A stretch of 64,000 nt of DNA from Phallusia mammillata (lineage: Eukaryota; Chordata; Ascidiacea; Phlebobranchia; Ascidiidae): positions 115,425 through 179,424 of the forward strand of contig QLIY01000260.1 of NCBI GenBank assembly GCA_003260075.1. The letters run 5' to 3'. A program made the translations under genes and the position numbers. Of this stretch, positions 21,725-33,366 are shown piece after piece. How positions within the stretch are numbered: position 1 is the first letter of the stretch; every line of letters starts with the position of its first letter. The notes beneath the pieces are model-generated. The model was not told the origin of the DNA. It worked only from the letters and a program-made list of their open reading frames with translations, and made no database searches.

Positions 21725-24099
21725 TTAAGGAATTACTAGTTGTTGAGGCGGAAAGCCCGATTTGTTGAGTTCTTCATTGAAGTACGTTTTTATTTCTTCT
21801 AAAGCACTGACCCATTGTGTAAGTTCTGCAAAAGACGTGGTGTTTGTTTCAGAAACATTAGAGGCAAAAAAGTAGTAAAATTCCAGCTCTAGTTTGCTAA
21901 CACAAATTATCAATTTAGTTTTTACACTCTCAATTTTACACCTGTAAAGGGAGAAAGTTTTACACATTACTTTACCGTATACCCCAAATATTCCGACTGT
22001 GACTACAACGTTTTACCTTTAAACCAAAAATAAGTATTATCGGTATTGATCGGTTTGAGTGAGTACCCATGTTGAAAGAAATACTGATTAAAAGGGATGT
22101 AAAAACTTGCTCAAATTGATTTCTTCTACTTTCACCAGACGAAACATGACATAATCAGCTGTTTGATAAAACACTCGTAAACTTACGTGCAGTCTGGGAC
22201 ACCACGCAATCGATTTTGGCGTTTGTGTCAAACCAATTGGTTTCATTTATCACTCCAGTGTTTGTTTCAAGGCACCAACACTTGCTGGTGAAGTAATCGC
22301 ACTGTTTGGGCAGATAGGATCCGTCATATGTGTTACACTGTGGAATACGTACAAAATTTCCCTGATCCAATTGGTGATGCGATTCATGAAATTCCTGTTC
22401 GCATTTGGTTCCTGTTATTTAAATGTAAATTAAAGTACAACAAACGTATGGCTTCATCTTAATTTTTCATCTCAAAATTTTCGTTAAATGGTCAATTTTA
22501 AACCGGCAATTTTTCGCAACAAGAATCCAATATTTTAGCCACTTTGATTCAAAAGTTGTTCGTTGCAAAAAGTCAGCAGTGTATTCGGCTTAGTGCGCAG
22601 AGTCGCTAGAAATTTATACCTTTGTGACTGTTACAGTCGATGTTGAAATCGGACTTGGGTCCATCTGTTCCAACCATCATGTGTCCGCTGTAAATTTCAA
22701 CGCACCAGCAAACTCCTGTATTGTTGTCACACTGCTTCGGTACAAAGTGATGGGTGGTTGCGTTGCATGTTGGAATGAAAGAAACGGAAGGATGTTGAGT
22801 CGTTAACTGACAGAATGTTTCTGTAAAATTTTGTGCATCACGTACATATGACAAAATCCAACGATTTAAATTTACCAAATTAACTTTTAAAACATAACAC
22901 AACAAAGTCAAAGATTAAAAAAAATCGCGAACCGACTCTTTTCACAAACGTTTGCCCTGACTTGTGGGTGTGGCTAAACATATCATACTAAGAAGCAAAA
23001 TGGAAATTACAGCATCCAAGTTCCACCCCAAATATTCCGACTGGAACGTTTCAAGTTGAACGAGTGTTATCAGTTTTGAATACTTAAGTGGATAAAAAAA
23101 ACTGTTTCAGTAAAAAAATAACTTTCACAAAACAGGACATGTCATATTCACTTGCCTGATCAAACGCTTATCATCTTACCTGCAGTGTGGCCAGTTCCAG
23201 GGAAGGTATGCACGCAATCGATTTCGGCGTCTGTGTCAAACGACTCGCTTTTATTTGTTGTTTCAGGGTATTCGAAAACGCACCAACATATACCGATGGA
23301 GCTATCACATTGTTTTGGTAGATAAGTTCCGTCATATGTGTCACAATCTGGGATATGTGTAACTTGTCCCTGTATATTCTGGTGGTAAGATTCATGCAAT
23401 TCCTGTTCGCACTCCGTTCCTGTTGTTTTCATATTAAATCAGAGCACAAAAAACTATGTGACTTCATCTTAATTTTCATTAAATGGTCGATTTTAAACCG
23501 GCAATTTTTCGGAACATAAATCCAATATTTTTAGCCACTTTAATCTAAAAGTTGTTGTATCAGTTCGTTGCTAAATCTCCACTTAGCAGTACATTCGGCA
23601 TACATACTACTGTTACTTACTACTCGTTGACATTTGCTATTCAAACGAATAGAATTGTAAAACTTTGAATTTTGATGTTAAATTTGACTCGATGTACACA
23701 GTCCCCAGAAACTTATACCTTTGTAACTTTCACATTCGAGGCTGAAATCGGACTTGGGTCCACCCGTTCCAACCATCATGTGTCCGCTGTAAATTTCAGC
23801 GCACCAGCAGCTGTCTGTATTATTGTCACACTGCTTCGGTACAAAGTGATGGGTAGTTGCGTTGCATGTTGGAATGAAATCCCCCGGATTTGTTAACAGG
23901 TCTAAGCAGATTGTCGCTAAAAAAAGGTACATTGTGTTAAAATTCATCGAATTAACAAATTAACTTTAAAAACACACTACAACAAGAGCATACACTTGTA
24001 AAAATCACAAGCCGATTCATTTAACAAACCTTCATCTTGACTTGCGGCCAAACAGATCGTACCAAGTAACAAAATAGCAATATTTTTCAACTGCTTCAT
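21725..24099 (-). CDS. Secreted four-domain thyroglobulin type-1 protein, TgA
   Basis: Six exons on the minus strand: 24099-24030 (signal peptide, MKQLKNIAILLLGTIC), 23916-23719 (domain A), 23419-23180 (domain B), 22820-22620 (A), 22411-22187 (B), 21825-21725 (tail). The frame is open through 344 residues and every internal exon is phase 1-1. Each domain has the six cysteines of type-1 thyroglobulin repeats with the QC..CWC core, for example FVPKQC..SCWCAE and YLPKQC..ICWCVF. A-type domains share NATTHHFVPKQC; B-type share CEQELHES and YDG(T/S)Y. The tail (LTQWVSALEEIKTYFNEEL) is predicted helical. Tg1 repeats in other animals often inhibit cysteine or aspartic proteases, so an extracellular inhibitor is a reasonable guess but not shown. 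It is head to head with TgB. Confidence 0.88.
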
Positions 24100-24345
24100 C
24101 TTTCGTTGATCTTGTTTTTTTCGACACTATTTCAACGTCGGCAACAGTTAATTTTCAATGCTGTATCTCATCGTTGGTGTATATTAGCCCTAGTAGCTTT
24201 GCATTCAATCTTGGTAATGGCGTGTACGTACATTAACCGGTGTTATAAACATAAAGTTTGCATTAAAGAGCTGTTGTTGTTATTGTTAAAGTGGACCTGT
24301 AATGCTTCTTGTCAAAGTGGACCTGTAATATTTAAATCTCTTTTT
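24100..24345 (-). promoter_or_regulatory. TgA promoter, mirror image of the TgB promoter
   Basis: Reading leftward, this holds a weak TATA (AATATA at about 24180-24186) and a 55-bp block containing AAACATAAAGTTTGCATT (about 24247-24264). The same block occurs inverted upstream of TgB (about 25975-26030) and upstream of TgC (36805-36830). Confidence 0.55.
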
Positions 24346-25899
24346 GGTGATTAGAGACATAAAATCCTAATATGGTTTGTTTGGATTAGTATTTCTTAAC
24401 GTGGAAGCCAGCGATCACCTGGGGCGTTTTGGGGGGACTGGAGTATAAATGGGCGACTGGGGATGAGAAAAAATAGATTAGTTAAAACAAAAGAAAACAA
24501 AACAACAAGTATAAGATTTGTCATATCACTTTTAGCGACCAGCAAGAGTAAATTTGGCAAAGGTCTCGCTGTTTAGAGTACTTTTTTTTGCTACCTTGCT
24601 ACATTTTGATTGGCTCCGCTTTAAGAGTAAAACTCCTTGTAGTTATTACGCCACATAACATTGTCACAGATGGTACATTGTTGGGTCTTTCATTTTTTGT
24701 TATGACCCAACTGCACAAAATATTCTAACAATTTTTTGTGTGAAATGTCCATAAAAAAATACCGGAAATAATTTGCAGAAATTTACTAGTTTCTCTTTGT
24801 TTTTAAAAACTATTTTTCATAAAATATCTGGTTACTATTTAAAGTGACTTTTGTAACAAGTTTTAGTTTGCAACGACATCTTAGCTTGAGATTAAATGAA
24901 TTCAAATAAAGGCGGAAACCAATCAAGTAGTTTGCATTTACTTGTCTTTGGCAGGTGTTGTTGCATGTTGCTTGTCAACATTTAAATTAAGTGGACTTTG
25001 TAGCAGTGACTGACAATGCGTGTGTTTCCTGGTTAATAGGTCCGCATTTCTTTTTTCCGCATTGCAGATGATTAGGTGCAAAGGTGGCTGCAATTAGCTT
25101 AAATCACTTTGGTTTGTTGAGATTTATTAAAACGGAAGGGTTACTTCAAATTTAAATTTAAAGTTTCAACCAGCCACCCCTCTGCATAATAACTTTGCAT
25201 TCACATTTGACAATACAAATGTGTTTCTTTTAATGTAAATCTGCATCCAGATCCGGGGTAAGTTGTTTCATGTTAATTGTGCTTAGCCCAGAGGTATACA
25301 AACTTTTCACCATGGCGGCAACACCACAGGTCCTTATTTCACCCATGGCCGCCAAATGTCTCCATATTTTTCGTTTCTGTATAAGTAATGTAAACTATAA
25401 CAACCCACGTACTGGTGGCTAAAAATCAAGATTGTGTGAGGAAAATTGTAACGCAGTTCGTAACTTGTGCTGCTATGAATATTTCTCCCAAACCATAAGA
25501 AGAAATAGTTCGATCACAGAGAGTTTCTTTCTGTGTATAAGATAAATCTAGGCCAGTACTTGCCAGAAGAGCTCTTTAAACTTGAGTTTCTTTCTGTATA
25601 TCTTCCAACCGGTGTTTCTCAACCTTTTTCCTTTAAACGTTCCGCCCGAAATATACAAAAATCAAAATGAAACGTACCATATCAAAACTCACAGTCTAAT
25701 TAATTGCAAGCTATATTTTCGAACTTAAATTTTATTTATGCTAATGATGAACTCAACAGGACACCAGTGGGCTGCAGGTCACTAAGCGGTGAAGGAATAA
25801 TGCACCACCACACAACATATCGCGTACAACTCAACTATTACCCGCAAATTTTGCTCTTAAAGCGCAGATACGTTGAAAACTACTGATTCATACAAACCG
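24346..25899. other. Centre of the divergent intergenic region
   Basis: No exon seen. This single-copy-looking AT-rich spacer separates the mirrored promoters of TgA and TgB. Some direct-repeat pieces such as GAGTTTCTTTCTGTRTA (25525 and 25587) are present. Confidence 0.45.
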
Positions 25900-26152
25900 T
25901 ATTAGGATTTTATGTCTCTAAATAACAAAATGCCATTTACATACATAACATTAAAGTTCCTCTTCGCCAATAATAACAAAAGCTCTTCAATGCAAACTTT
26001 ATGGTTATAATAGCAGTTAATGTGCGTCAACACGCCATTACCAATATTAAAGGCAAAAGTACTGGGGTTATAAACACCAATGATGAGGTGCAGTACTGAA
26101 AACTAACTGTTGCATACGTTGAAGCAGTCTAGAAAAAAAAGACCAACGTAGC
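25900..26152 (+). promoter_or_regulatory. TgB promoter
   Basis: TATAAA at 26069-26074 lies 79 bp before the ATG and is preceded by CGCCATTACCAATATTAAAG, which is the counterpart of 24187-24215 on the other strand. The upstream block with ATGCAAACTTTAT matches the TgA and TgC promoters. Confidence 0.6.
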
Positions 26153-29100
26153 ATGAAGCAGTTGAAAAATATTGCTATTTTGCTGCTTGCCATGATCTGT
26201 TTGGCCGCAAGTCAAGATGAAGGTTTGTGAAATGAGTCGGTTTGCGGTTTGTAATTTTCGAATGTTGTCTTTTGGTTGTATTGCGTATTAAAAGTTTTGT
26301 GAAGTTAATTTGGTGAAGTTAATTTGATGGATTTGACACACGTACGTTTTTTTTCACAGCGACAACCTGCTTATACCAGTCCAAAAATCCTATCGGGGAT
26401 TTCATTCCAAAATGCAACGCAACCACCCATCACTTTCTATCGAAGCAGTGCGACAACAACGCAGGAATGTGCTGGTGCGTTGAAATTTATCCCCCCCCCC
26501 GTTGGAACAGATGGACCCAAGTCCGATTTCAACATCGACTGTAACAGTTTCAAAGGTAAAATATATAGGGTTGGTGCGCAATGAGCCAAATTGAACATAA
26601 AAGTTCGCAGTTTTACAAATTATTGGTTTGTGTAACAGTTCACAACGAGTATAAAATAAACAGTAACATTTTTCTATACAAACCGATGACAATTACAAGT
26701 TTACAATAACAATTACATGTTGGATTTGTGTTACAATAACAATTACATGTAGGATTTGTGTTGCGAAAGATTGTCGAAAATTAAGATCTAGTCACATAGT
26801 TTGTTGTTCTTTAATTTTCCATGAAAACAACAGGGACTAAATGCGAACAAGAATTGCATGAAAAGTATAAGCTGGAGGAACAGGGAAAAGTTACACATAT
26901 CCCAGACTGTAATGTATATGACGGATCCTACATGCCCAAACAATGCAATCCATTCATCAGCAAATGCTGGTGCGTTGATAAACACACTGGAGTCAAAAAT
27001 GGAACTTATTGGTCTTCCATAAATCCCAAAATCGATTGCGTGAGAACGTTCCCTGAAAATAAAGAGATGTTCCAGATTACAAGTAAGTTGATAAGTGTTA
27101 ATCAGGTGATGAAAAGATAGTATTGTCATGTTAAAGCAAATATTTTTGTACATTTGCGTGATACTCTACTTTTCACAGAAACAACTTGTCAGAATCAGAC
27201 AGAAAGTATTGCCGGAGAGTTCATTCCAAAATGCAACGCCCCCCCCCCTGTTAAAGCAAATATTTTTGTACATTTGCGTGATATTCTACTTTTCACAGAA
27301 ACAACTTGTCAGAATCAGACAAAAAGTATTGCCGGAGAGTTCATTCCAAAATGCAACACAACCACCCATCTCTTTGTACCGAAGCAATGCGACTCTAATA
27401 CAGACAACTGCTGGTGCACTGAAATTTACAGCGGACGTATCATGGCCGGAACATCAATGTTAACGTCCGATTTCAACATCGACTGTGACAGTCACAAAGG
27501 TATAACTTCGTTGGGATTGTGCGCACTGAGCCCAATTCAACATAACAGTTCACATTGTTAAAATCTGTATTGTTTATGTAGCAAATGGTAATTAGTAATA
27601 AGCGCACAGTGATATTCTGCTAAATACACTGCTGCTATTGTGCAACAAACTGATAAAACAAATTTTGGATTAAAGTGGCTAAAAATATTGGATTCATATT
27701 GCGAAAAGTGCCGGTTAAAAATTGACCATTCAACACAAATTGAGATGAAGTCATATAGTATGTTGTGCTCAGTGCTGGATTAAGGGTCTGCTGGCCTGTA
27801 GGCACATTTTATAAGAGGCCCGAAAATCAGGGTTGCCAACTAAAAAAGTAGAATTATCAGTGTTGCTAAATCATTGTCACAAAGATCGTTGTTATAAAAT
27901 GGCCTGGATGTTTGACTGGCCTGTAGGTACGTGCCTACTTTGCCTAATGTGCTTTAATTTTACATTAAAACAACAGGAACCAAATGCGAGCAGGAACTGC
28001 ATGAATCGTATCAGCAGAGGGAACAGGGAAAATATGCATTTGTACCAGAGTGTGATATATATGACGGATCCTATCTGCCCAAACAGTGCAATAGCTCCAA
28101 TGGTAAATGTTGGTGCGTTGACAAACACACTGGAGTGAGAATCGGAACGGAATCATTTGACACGAACGCCAAAATCGATTGCGTGGATACTTTTCCTGAA
28201 ATTGATCAGACACCCTCCAAATGTAAGTTTATGTAAGTGTTTAAAAGAGCCGCTGATTATAACATGTTGGGTGGAAGTAGAAAATTCCTTTGAACCAGTT
28301 TTTTTTCAAGCACTTTTGTATTCAAAAGCGATAATGTTCGTTTGATTTAATAAGTTGTAGTCACAGTCGGAATATTTAAAGTAACTTACAAGTTAAAGTA
28401 ATTACTTTTTTACTGCTTTTCACGATCTGTCCGACCGCAAGTCAAGATAAAAGTTTGCGAAATGAGTCGACTTGCGATTTTTGCTTCGATTGTCGACTCT
28501 TTGTTGTAATAGTGTTTTCGATGGATTTTGACACATTTACGTGATGCGCTCTTTTTTTACAGTCACAACCTGCTTATACCAGTCCAGAAATCCGTCCCGG
28601 GATTTCGTTCCAACATGCAGCGCAACCACCCATCACTTTACCCCCCCCCCTCGGGCCGGGTTCGGGCTCAGATTTTGGGCCCGCTTGCAACTCTGTGCAG
28701 CGCAACCACCCATCACTTTATACCGAAGCAGTGTGACAGCAATACAGGAGTTTGCTGGTGCGTTGAAATTTACAGCGGACGCAAGATGGTTGGAACAGAA
28801 CAACCAAGTCCGATTTTAACATTGACTGTGACAGTCACGAAGGTACAACTTTCCTGAGATTGAGTGCATTTTAAAGTTTACAGTTTTACAATTTTAATCC
28901 CTTGTATAGCAAATGGTAACGAGTAATTAACACAATAGTAGAAATTACAATGTAAATAAAAGTGGCTAAATATTTTGGTTCCTCGTTTCAAAAAAATTGC
29001 GGTCTATGATCCGCTATTTAACGAATGTTGAGATTAAGTCACATAGTTTGTTGAGTTTAACTTTTACATGAAAACAACAGGAACTAACTGCGAACAGGAG

Positions 29101-30130
29101 TTGCATGAGTCCAATCACCAATGGGATCTGGGAAATTATGGTCATGTACCAAAATGTAACAAGGATGGATCTTATCAGGCCAAACAGTGCGATTTATTTG
29201 CCTTTAAATGTTGGTGCGCTGAAAAACACACTGGAGTGAAAAATGGACCAGATTGGTCATTCTTCGTCAATACCAAAATCGATTGCGTGAAAACGTTCCC
29301 TGAAAATGAACAGACAAGTAAGAGTATAAGTGTTGATCAGGTGCTTAAAAGTTAGTGCAATCAAGTTAGATCAGCGGTTCTCAAACTGGGGTCCGCGGTC
29401 CTCTAGGGGTCCGTGAAGCAATTTGGGGGGACCGCGAAAAGGTTGAAGTACTTTTATAATCTAATTTGGCGTCAGTTTGTTGCACTGAATAAGTGTATAT
29501 CAAAGTAGAATTAAAGACCGACTGTCTCCATTGCTAAACAATAGACTTTATTGCATGCTAACAAAAAAATTAATTGTTCGCGCACAATCGTAATGCTTTT
29601 TTGTCTATGATATCACAAACTGCCTTTGGATCATTGTTATGCGTAATTTTGCTACAATTCTTCAATCAACTTTCGTTTTTCTAAAATACACCCACCGCGA
29701 GCCCTTGATATAATGGCAAAGGGACCGTTTTAAAAAAATAATGAAAAAGTTTGGGAACCACTGAGTTAGATCCATTTTTTTTATCATATGAACGTGATAT
29801 TCCCCAGAAACAGACTGTCAGCACCAACAGACTGCAGATCCCCCCCGCGAGTTTATTCCCACATGCAACGCAACCACGCATCTCNAAATACACCCACCGC
29901 AAGCCCTTGATATAATAGCAAAGAGCCCGTTTTGAAAAAATAATGAAAAAGTTTAGGAACCACTGAGTTAGATCAATTTTTTATCACGTGAACGTGAAAT
30001 TCCACAGAAACAGACTGTCAGCACCAACAGACTGCAGATCCCCCCCGCGAGTTTATTCCCACATGCAACGCAACCACGCATCTCTTTGAACCGAGGCAAT
30101 GCGACAACAAGACAGGAATCTGCTGGTGCG

Positions 30131-30189
<59 letters not shown>

Positions 30190-31399
30190 TGCTGGTGCGC
30201 TGAAATTTACAGCGGACGCATCATGGCCGGAACAGTAGAGATAGAGTCCGATTTTAACATCGACTGTGACAACCACAAAGGTAAAAAATGTAGGGATCGT
30301 TCGCCTAAATTCAACATAACAGTTAACAGTGTTAAAATCTGTCTTGTTTGCATAAGAAATGGTAACAAATAATAAACTTACATAGTGACATTCTGCCGAT
30401 GTCACTGCTGTCATTTTGAAACGAACTGTTACAAATAGGCTACAAAAATTGAATTTGTGTCACGGAATATTACCGTTTTAAAATCGACTGTAAAACAAAA
30501 ATTGAGATGGTTACCTAATTCTTTGTGCTTTAATTTTACGTTAAAACAACAGGAACCAATTGCGAACAGGAACTGCATGAATCGTATCGGCTGGAAAACC
30601 AAGGAAAAAATACACGCTTCCCATTGTGTGACTATATTAGTGGAAACTATTCGCCCAAACAATGCGATTACTCGAATGGCACATGTTGGTGCTCTGATGA
30701 ACACAGTGGAATAGTAATTGGACCGGATCCGTTTGATCAGAACGCCAATGTCGATTGCGTGAATACAATCGTGCAGATTAATCAGATGTCCCAGGCTGCA
30801 AGTAAGTTTATAAGTATTTGCTTAGGCAGTAGATTATGTCTTGTTTTGTTTGGTGAAAGTAGTTTCTTTTTGTACCAGTTTTTCCTTTGACATTTTAGTC
30901 ACCACCCCCCCCCCTTTGGTGAAAGTAGTTTCTTTTTGTACCAGTTTTTCCTTTGACATTTTGGACTAATGTTGTAGTCACCGTCGAAATATTTAATGTA
31001 TAAGTAAATTGTACAAGTGATTTGTTAAGTTTTGTCCTTTCACAGATGTCAAAAATTAACAGTGGATAGATTCATAATTTGTATAAAGCAACAATCATTG
31101 GTATTTAACCCTTTTTTATGTCTCTAATGTTTCTAAAATACCCCCCCCCCCGTATAAGTAAATTGTACAAGTGATTTGTTAAGTTTTGTCCTTTCACAGG
31201 TGTCAAAAATTAACATTGGATAGATTTGTAATTTGTATAAAGCAACAAGCATTGGTATTTAACCCTTTTTTATGTCTCTAATGTTTCTAAAATCAAGACC
31301 TGATTTTTTGCAGAACTCAGAGGCTGGATCAGATCTTTAGAAGAAATAACTAAATACCTCAATGAAGAACTCAATAAAATGGACTCTTCGTCTCAATAG
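26153..31399 (+). CDS. Secreted eight-domain thyroglobulin type-1 gene, TgB (damaged)
   Basis: Exons seen: 26153-26222 (signal, MKQLKNIAILLLAMIC), 26360-26555 (A1), 26834-27082 (B1), 27299-27499 (A2; first part also at 27179-27238), 27977-28222 (B2), 28563-28842 (A3), 29081-29317 (B3), 30008-30280 (A4; first part also at 29808-29884), 30553-30801 (B4), 31314-31399 (tail, WIRSLEEITKYLNEEL). Order is A-B repeated four times, twice TgA. B domains are intact with CEQELHE and CWC(V/A/S). A1 is put out of frame by C10 at 26491-26500; A3 holds a C10, a 45-bp foreign piece and a one-base loss near 28803; A4 holds an N joint and C59. If these are assembly faults, the gene encodes a long secreted Tg1 protein; if real, it is a pseudogene. 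A fossil signal exon at 28404 suggests fusion of two ABAB genes. Confidence 0.8.
27127..27358 (+). repeat. Direct repeat of 110 bp with C10 joint in exon A2
   Basis: 27127-27237 and 27249-27358 are nearly identical (acceptor plus first 60 bases of exon A2). C10 lies at 27239-27248. Confidence 0.88.
28404..28490 (+). pseudogene. Fossil signal-peptide exon inside TgB
   Basis: This stretch matches the end of TgB exon 1 and the start of its intron (GCAAGTCAAGAT followed by AAATGAGTCG) but has lost the ATG region and has a stop in the GATAAAAG stretch. It sits between domains B2 and A3, exactly where a second gene copy would begin. Confidence 0.7.
29372..29763. mobile_element. hAT-type MITE with perfect target duplication
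   Basis: Ends CAGCGGTTCTCAAACTGGGG and GTTTGGGAACCACTG are inverted. AGTTAGAT flanks it on both sides (29364-29371 and 29764-29771). It lies in the intron before TgB exon A4. Its right half is repeated after the N at 29885. Confidence 0.85.
29684..30080. repeat. Direct repeat joined at N 29885
   Basis: 29684-29884 is repeated at 29886-30084 (MITE right half, acceptor, first 77 bases of exon A4). The copies differ by a few per cent, so they may be alleles. Confidence 0.85.
30131..30189 (+). repeat. C59 run in exon A4
   Basis: A pure C run flanked on both sides by the 10-bp TGCTGGTGCG. It splits the CWC core of domain A4. Confidence 0.9.
30849..31293. repeat. Two C-run-joined duplications in the TgB tail intron
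   Basis: 30849-30904 is repeated after C10 (30905-30914), and 30999-31140 is repeated at 31152-31293 after C11 (31141-31151). The tail exon follows at 31314. Confidence 0.85.
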
Positions 31400-32814
31400 C
31401 TAATAATTCGTTAATACAAGAAGAAAATATTATTCGGAGTCACAATGCGAATCAATTCGTAAATGGAAGATGTCTGAAAATCGTTGATTAATGTCACACC
31501 AAATAAATAGAAATGCATAAACCTGTTAAAATGTGTTTTGTTGGCACCCGATTTATGCCAGCTGTGTCGTCCCGTGAACGCGCCCCGGTTTTATGGGCAG
31601 AACGTCACAAGAGAGGAAATTGAAACGCGCTTTCTAAAGGCCTCCAAAAAACTGTCCACACAGATAGATGTTTTGTAGCTCTTGTTGAAATAACAGATCA
31701 AATGCAGAACGAAAGGAGACATTAGGTGACGAATTCCACATAAAAGGCATTACGTTATATACTCAACTTTAAATAAAACGAATACAACACAAGTCTTACC
31801 AATTGTTGTGGTAACCGGAAGAAATATGCAACACTCGACTTGCGGTAAGTTCCGTCACACACCTATGCGCTATTATGACGTCATACTCTGTCATTTATTG
31901 TACAGCAGAATGGCATACTAGACCACCCCGGTTAAATCCATATTATTGAATGTTTTACCTTTGAAGTAATTGGCTTTTACGAGTCGTACACATATTTGCA
32001 AATCCAATCACCAATAAACACGACAAACACGCCCTTACAATACAACCGACGCAGCAACGTGCTCCACGGATGTCAGTAATGATAAGAACTAAACTACGTT
32101 GCGTCACACAACCCAATAGATTGCAACACAAGTTGTAGTGAGAAAAAGCGGAAATTAATAGAAATCCGCAATTATGGCCCCCAAATGTAACACTAGTTTA
32201 AACCGCCATGTAACTGAAACCTTCAACATTTTTGTTACAAAGTGGTAACAAAGTTTTTCTGACATTTTAATATTGACAAGCAACTTGCGATAACACCTGA
32301 CAAAGACTATTTTTGCTTTTTTTGTTTTCGCAAATTGCTTTTTTTGTTTCTGCTGTTATTTAAATTCAGTTTAACGTCAGGTATCAAGTCAAATTCGTTA
32401 CAAATGTTTCTTGCGTTAACTCAACCAGATGTTTCTTGACAAGGTAAAAAGCTTAGATATTTAGATTCAAAATAAGCAGCTTTAAATTTAAATAAAACGT
32501 AACAAAACGTCCCCTTTTCAGGCGCATTTGCTGTGAAAATGACAACAGCTTTGATGCAATCAAAGAGAAACATAATAGCAAGAGCGCATTAAGTTTTTAG
32601 CTGATATAGCAAAGAGGCGTTTATAACTAGAGATGCACCGAATCGACATGTATGGGTTTGGCCAAAGCTGAATATTCGGTAGTTTTTTCACATAAAATCG
32701 GTCGAATTAACCGAATCATTTATGACGTCACGCGAAGTAGTAAGTTACGCGTTTAACATGAAAACATCAGTTATTCTACCAGGCAAACAGTGGCGGAAAA
32801 ACATCTTTATTCTC
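31400..32814. other. 3' flank of TgB; no gene seen
   Basis: The first 90 bases are the inverted counterpart of the 3' region of TgA (about 21640-21724), including AATACAAGAAGAA. An AATAAA signal lies at about 31502. Further repeats at 32180-32260 and 32631-32760 are partners of copies near 21.4 and 20.4 kb. Confidence 0.55.
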
Positions 32815-33002
32815 AATATGGAAACAGTTAAAACTTTTTCTGAATACAACGATTGTATGCACGCAAACATAAGCAGGAAAGTTGACGTGATTTATTTCCT
32901 GTTTAAATCGCAGTACGCCAGGCCCATTGAAGGCGCCATACCGAATATCACGGTCACCAAGCATTCACCACTATATGGCAAGGCGTAGGCTAGAAAAATC
33001 TA

Positions 33003-33075
33003 GCCTGCGGTGGGATTCGAACCCACGACAGAAGTCTTCTCGGGACTCTCGCTCTACCAACTGAGCTACGCAGGC
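33003..33075 (-). tRNA. tRNA-like sequence (possibly a repeat-borne tRNA)
   Basis: 73 nt that can form a cloverleaf: acceptor GCCTGCG with CGCAGGC, D stem GCTC/GAGC, anticodon stem GAGTC/GACTT, T arm GTGGG-TTCGAAT-CCCAC. The anticodon loop reads CCGAGAA, giving GAG at the anticodon place, but the usual T at position 33 is C. No CCA is encoded. Because it is embedded in a repeat, it may be a SINE head and not a working gene. Confidence 0.5.
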
Positions 33076-33293
33076 TCAGTGGAGAATCCGCCGACCCCCC
33101 CCCCCAATATGGAAACAGTTAAAACTTTTTCTGAATACAACGATTGTATGCATGCAAACATAAGCAGGAAAGTTGACGTGATTTATTTCCTGTTTAAAGC
33201 ACAGTACGCTAGGCCCATTGAAGGCGCCATACCGAATCAGCCGGTCACCAAGCATTCACCACTATATGGCAAGGTATAGGCTAGAAAAATCTA

Positions 33294-33366
33294 GCCTGCG
33301 GTGGGATTCGAACCCACGACAGGAGTCTTTCCGGGACTCGCGCTCTACCAACTGAGCTACACAGGC
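33294..33366 (-). tRNA. tRNA-like sequence, second unit
   Basis: Same cloverleaf potential as the copy at 33003-33075, with acceptor GCCTGTG/CGCAGGC (one G-T pair) and a perfect anticodon stem GAGTC/GACTC. The loop CCGGAAA would put GGA at the anticodon place. Different anticodons in two otherwise matching units argue for relaxed selection. Confidence 0.5.

Noticed and set aside
26402-26692. Antisense open frames over Tg1 exons (also at 22624, 23672, 27892, 34549)
   Set aside because: They are shadows of the conserved domain exons on the other strand.
31029-31080. Possible extra Tg1 exon after CTTTCACAG at about 31045
   Set aside because: It reads only a few codons (VKN) before a stop. At best it is a dead exon remnant.
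33003-33366. Calling the two tRNA-like sequences as working tRNA-Leu and tRNA-Ser
   Set aside because: T33 is missing, the Ser/Leu-type long variable arm is absent, and both are inside a dispersed repeat. I list them only as tRNA-like.
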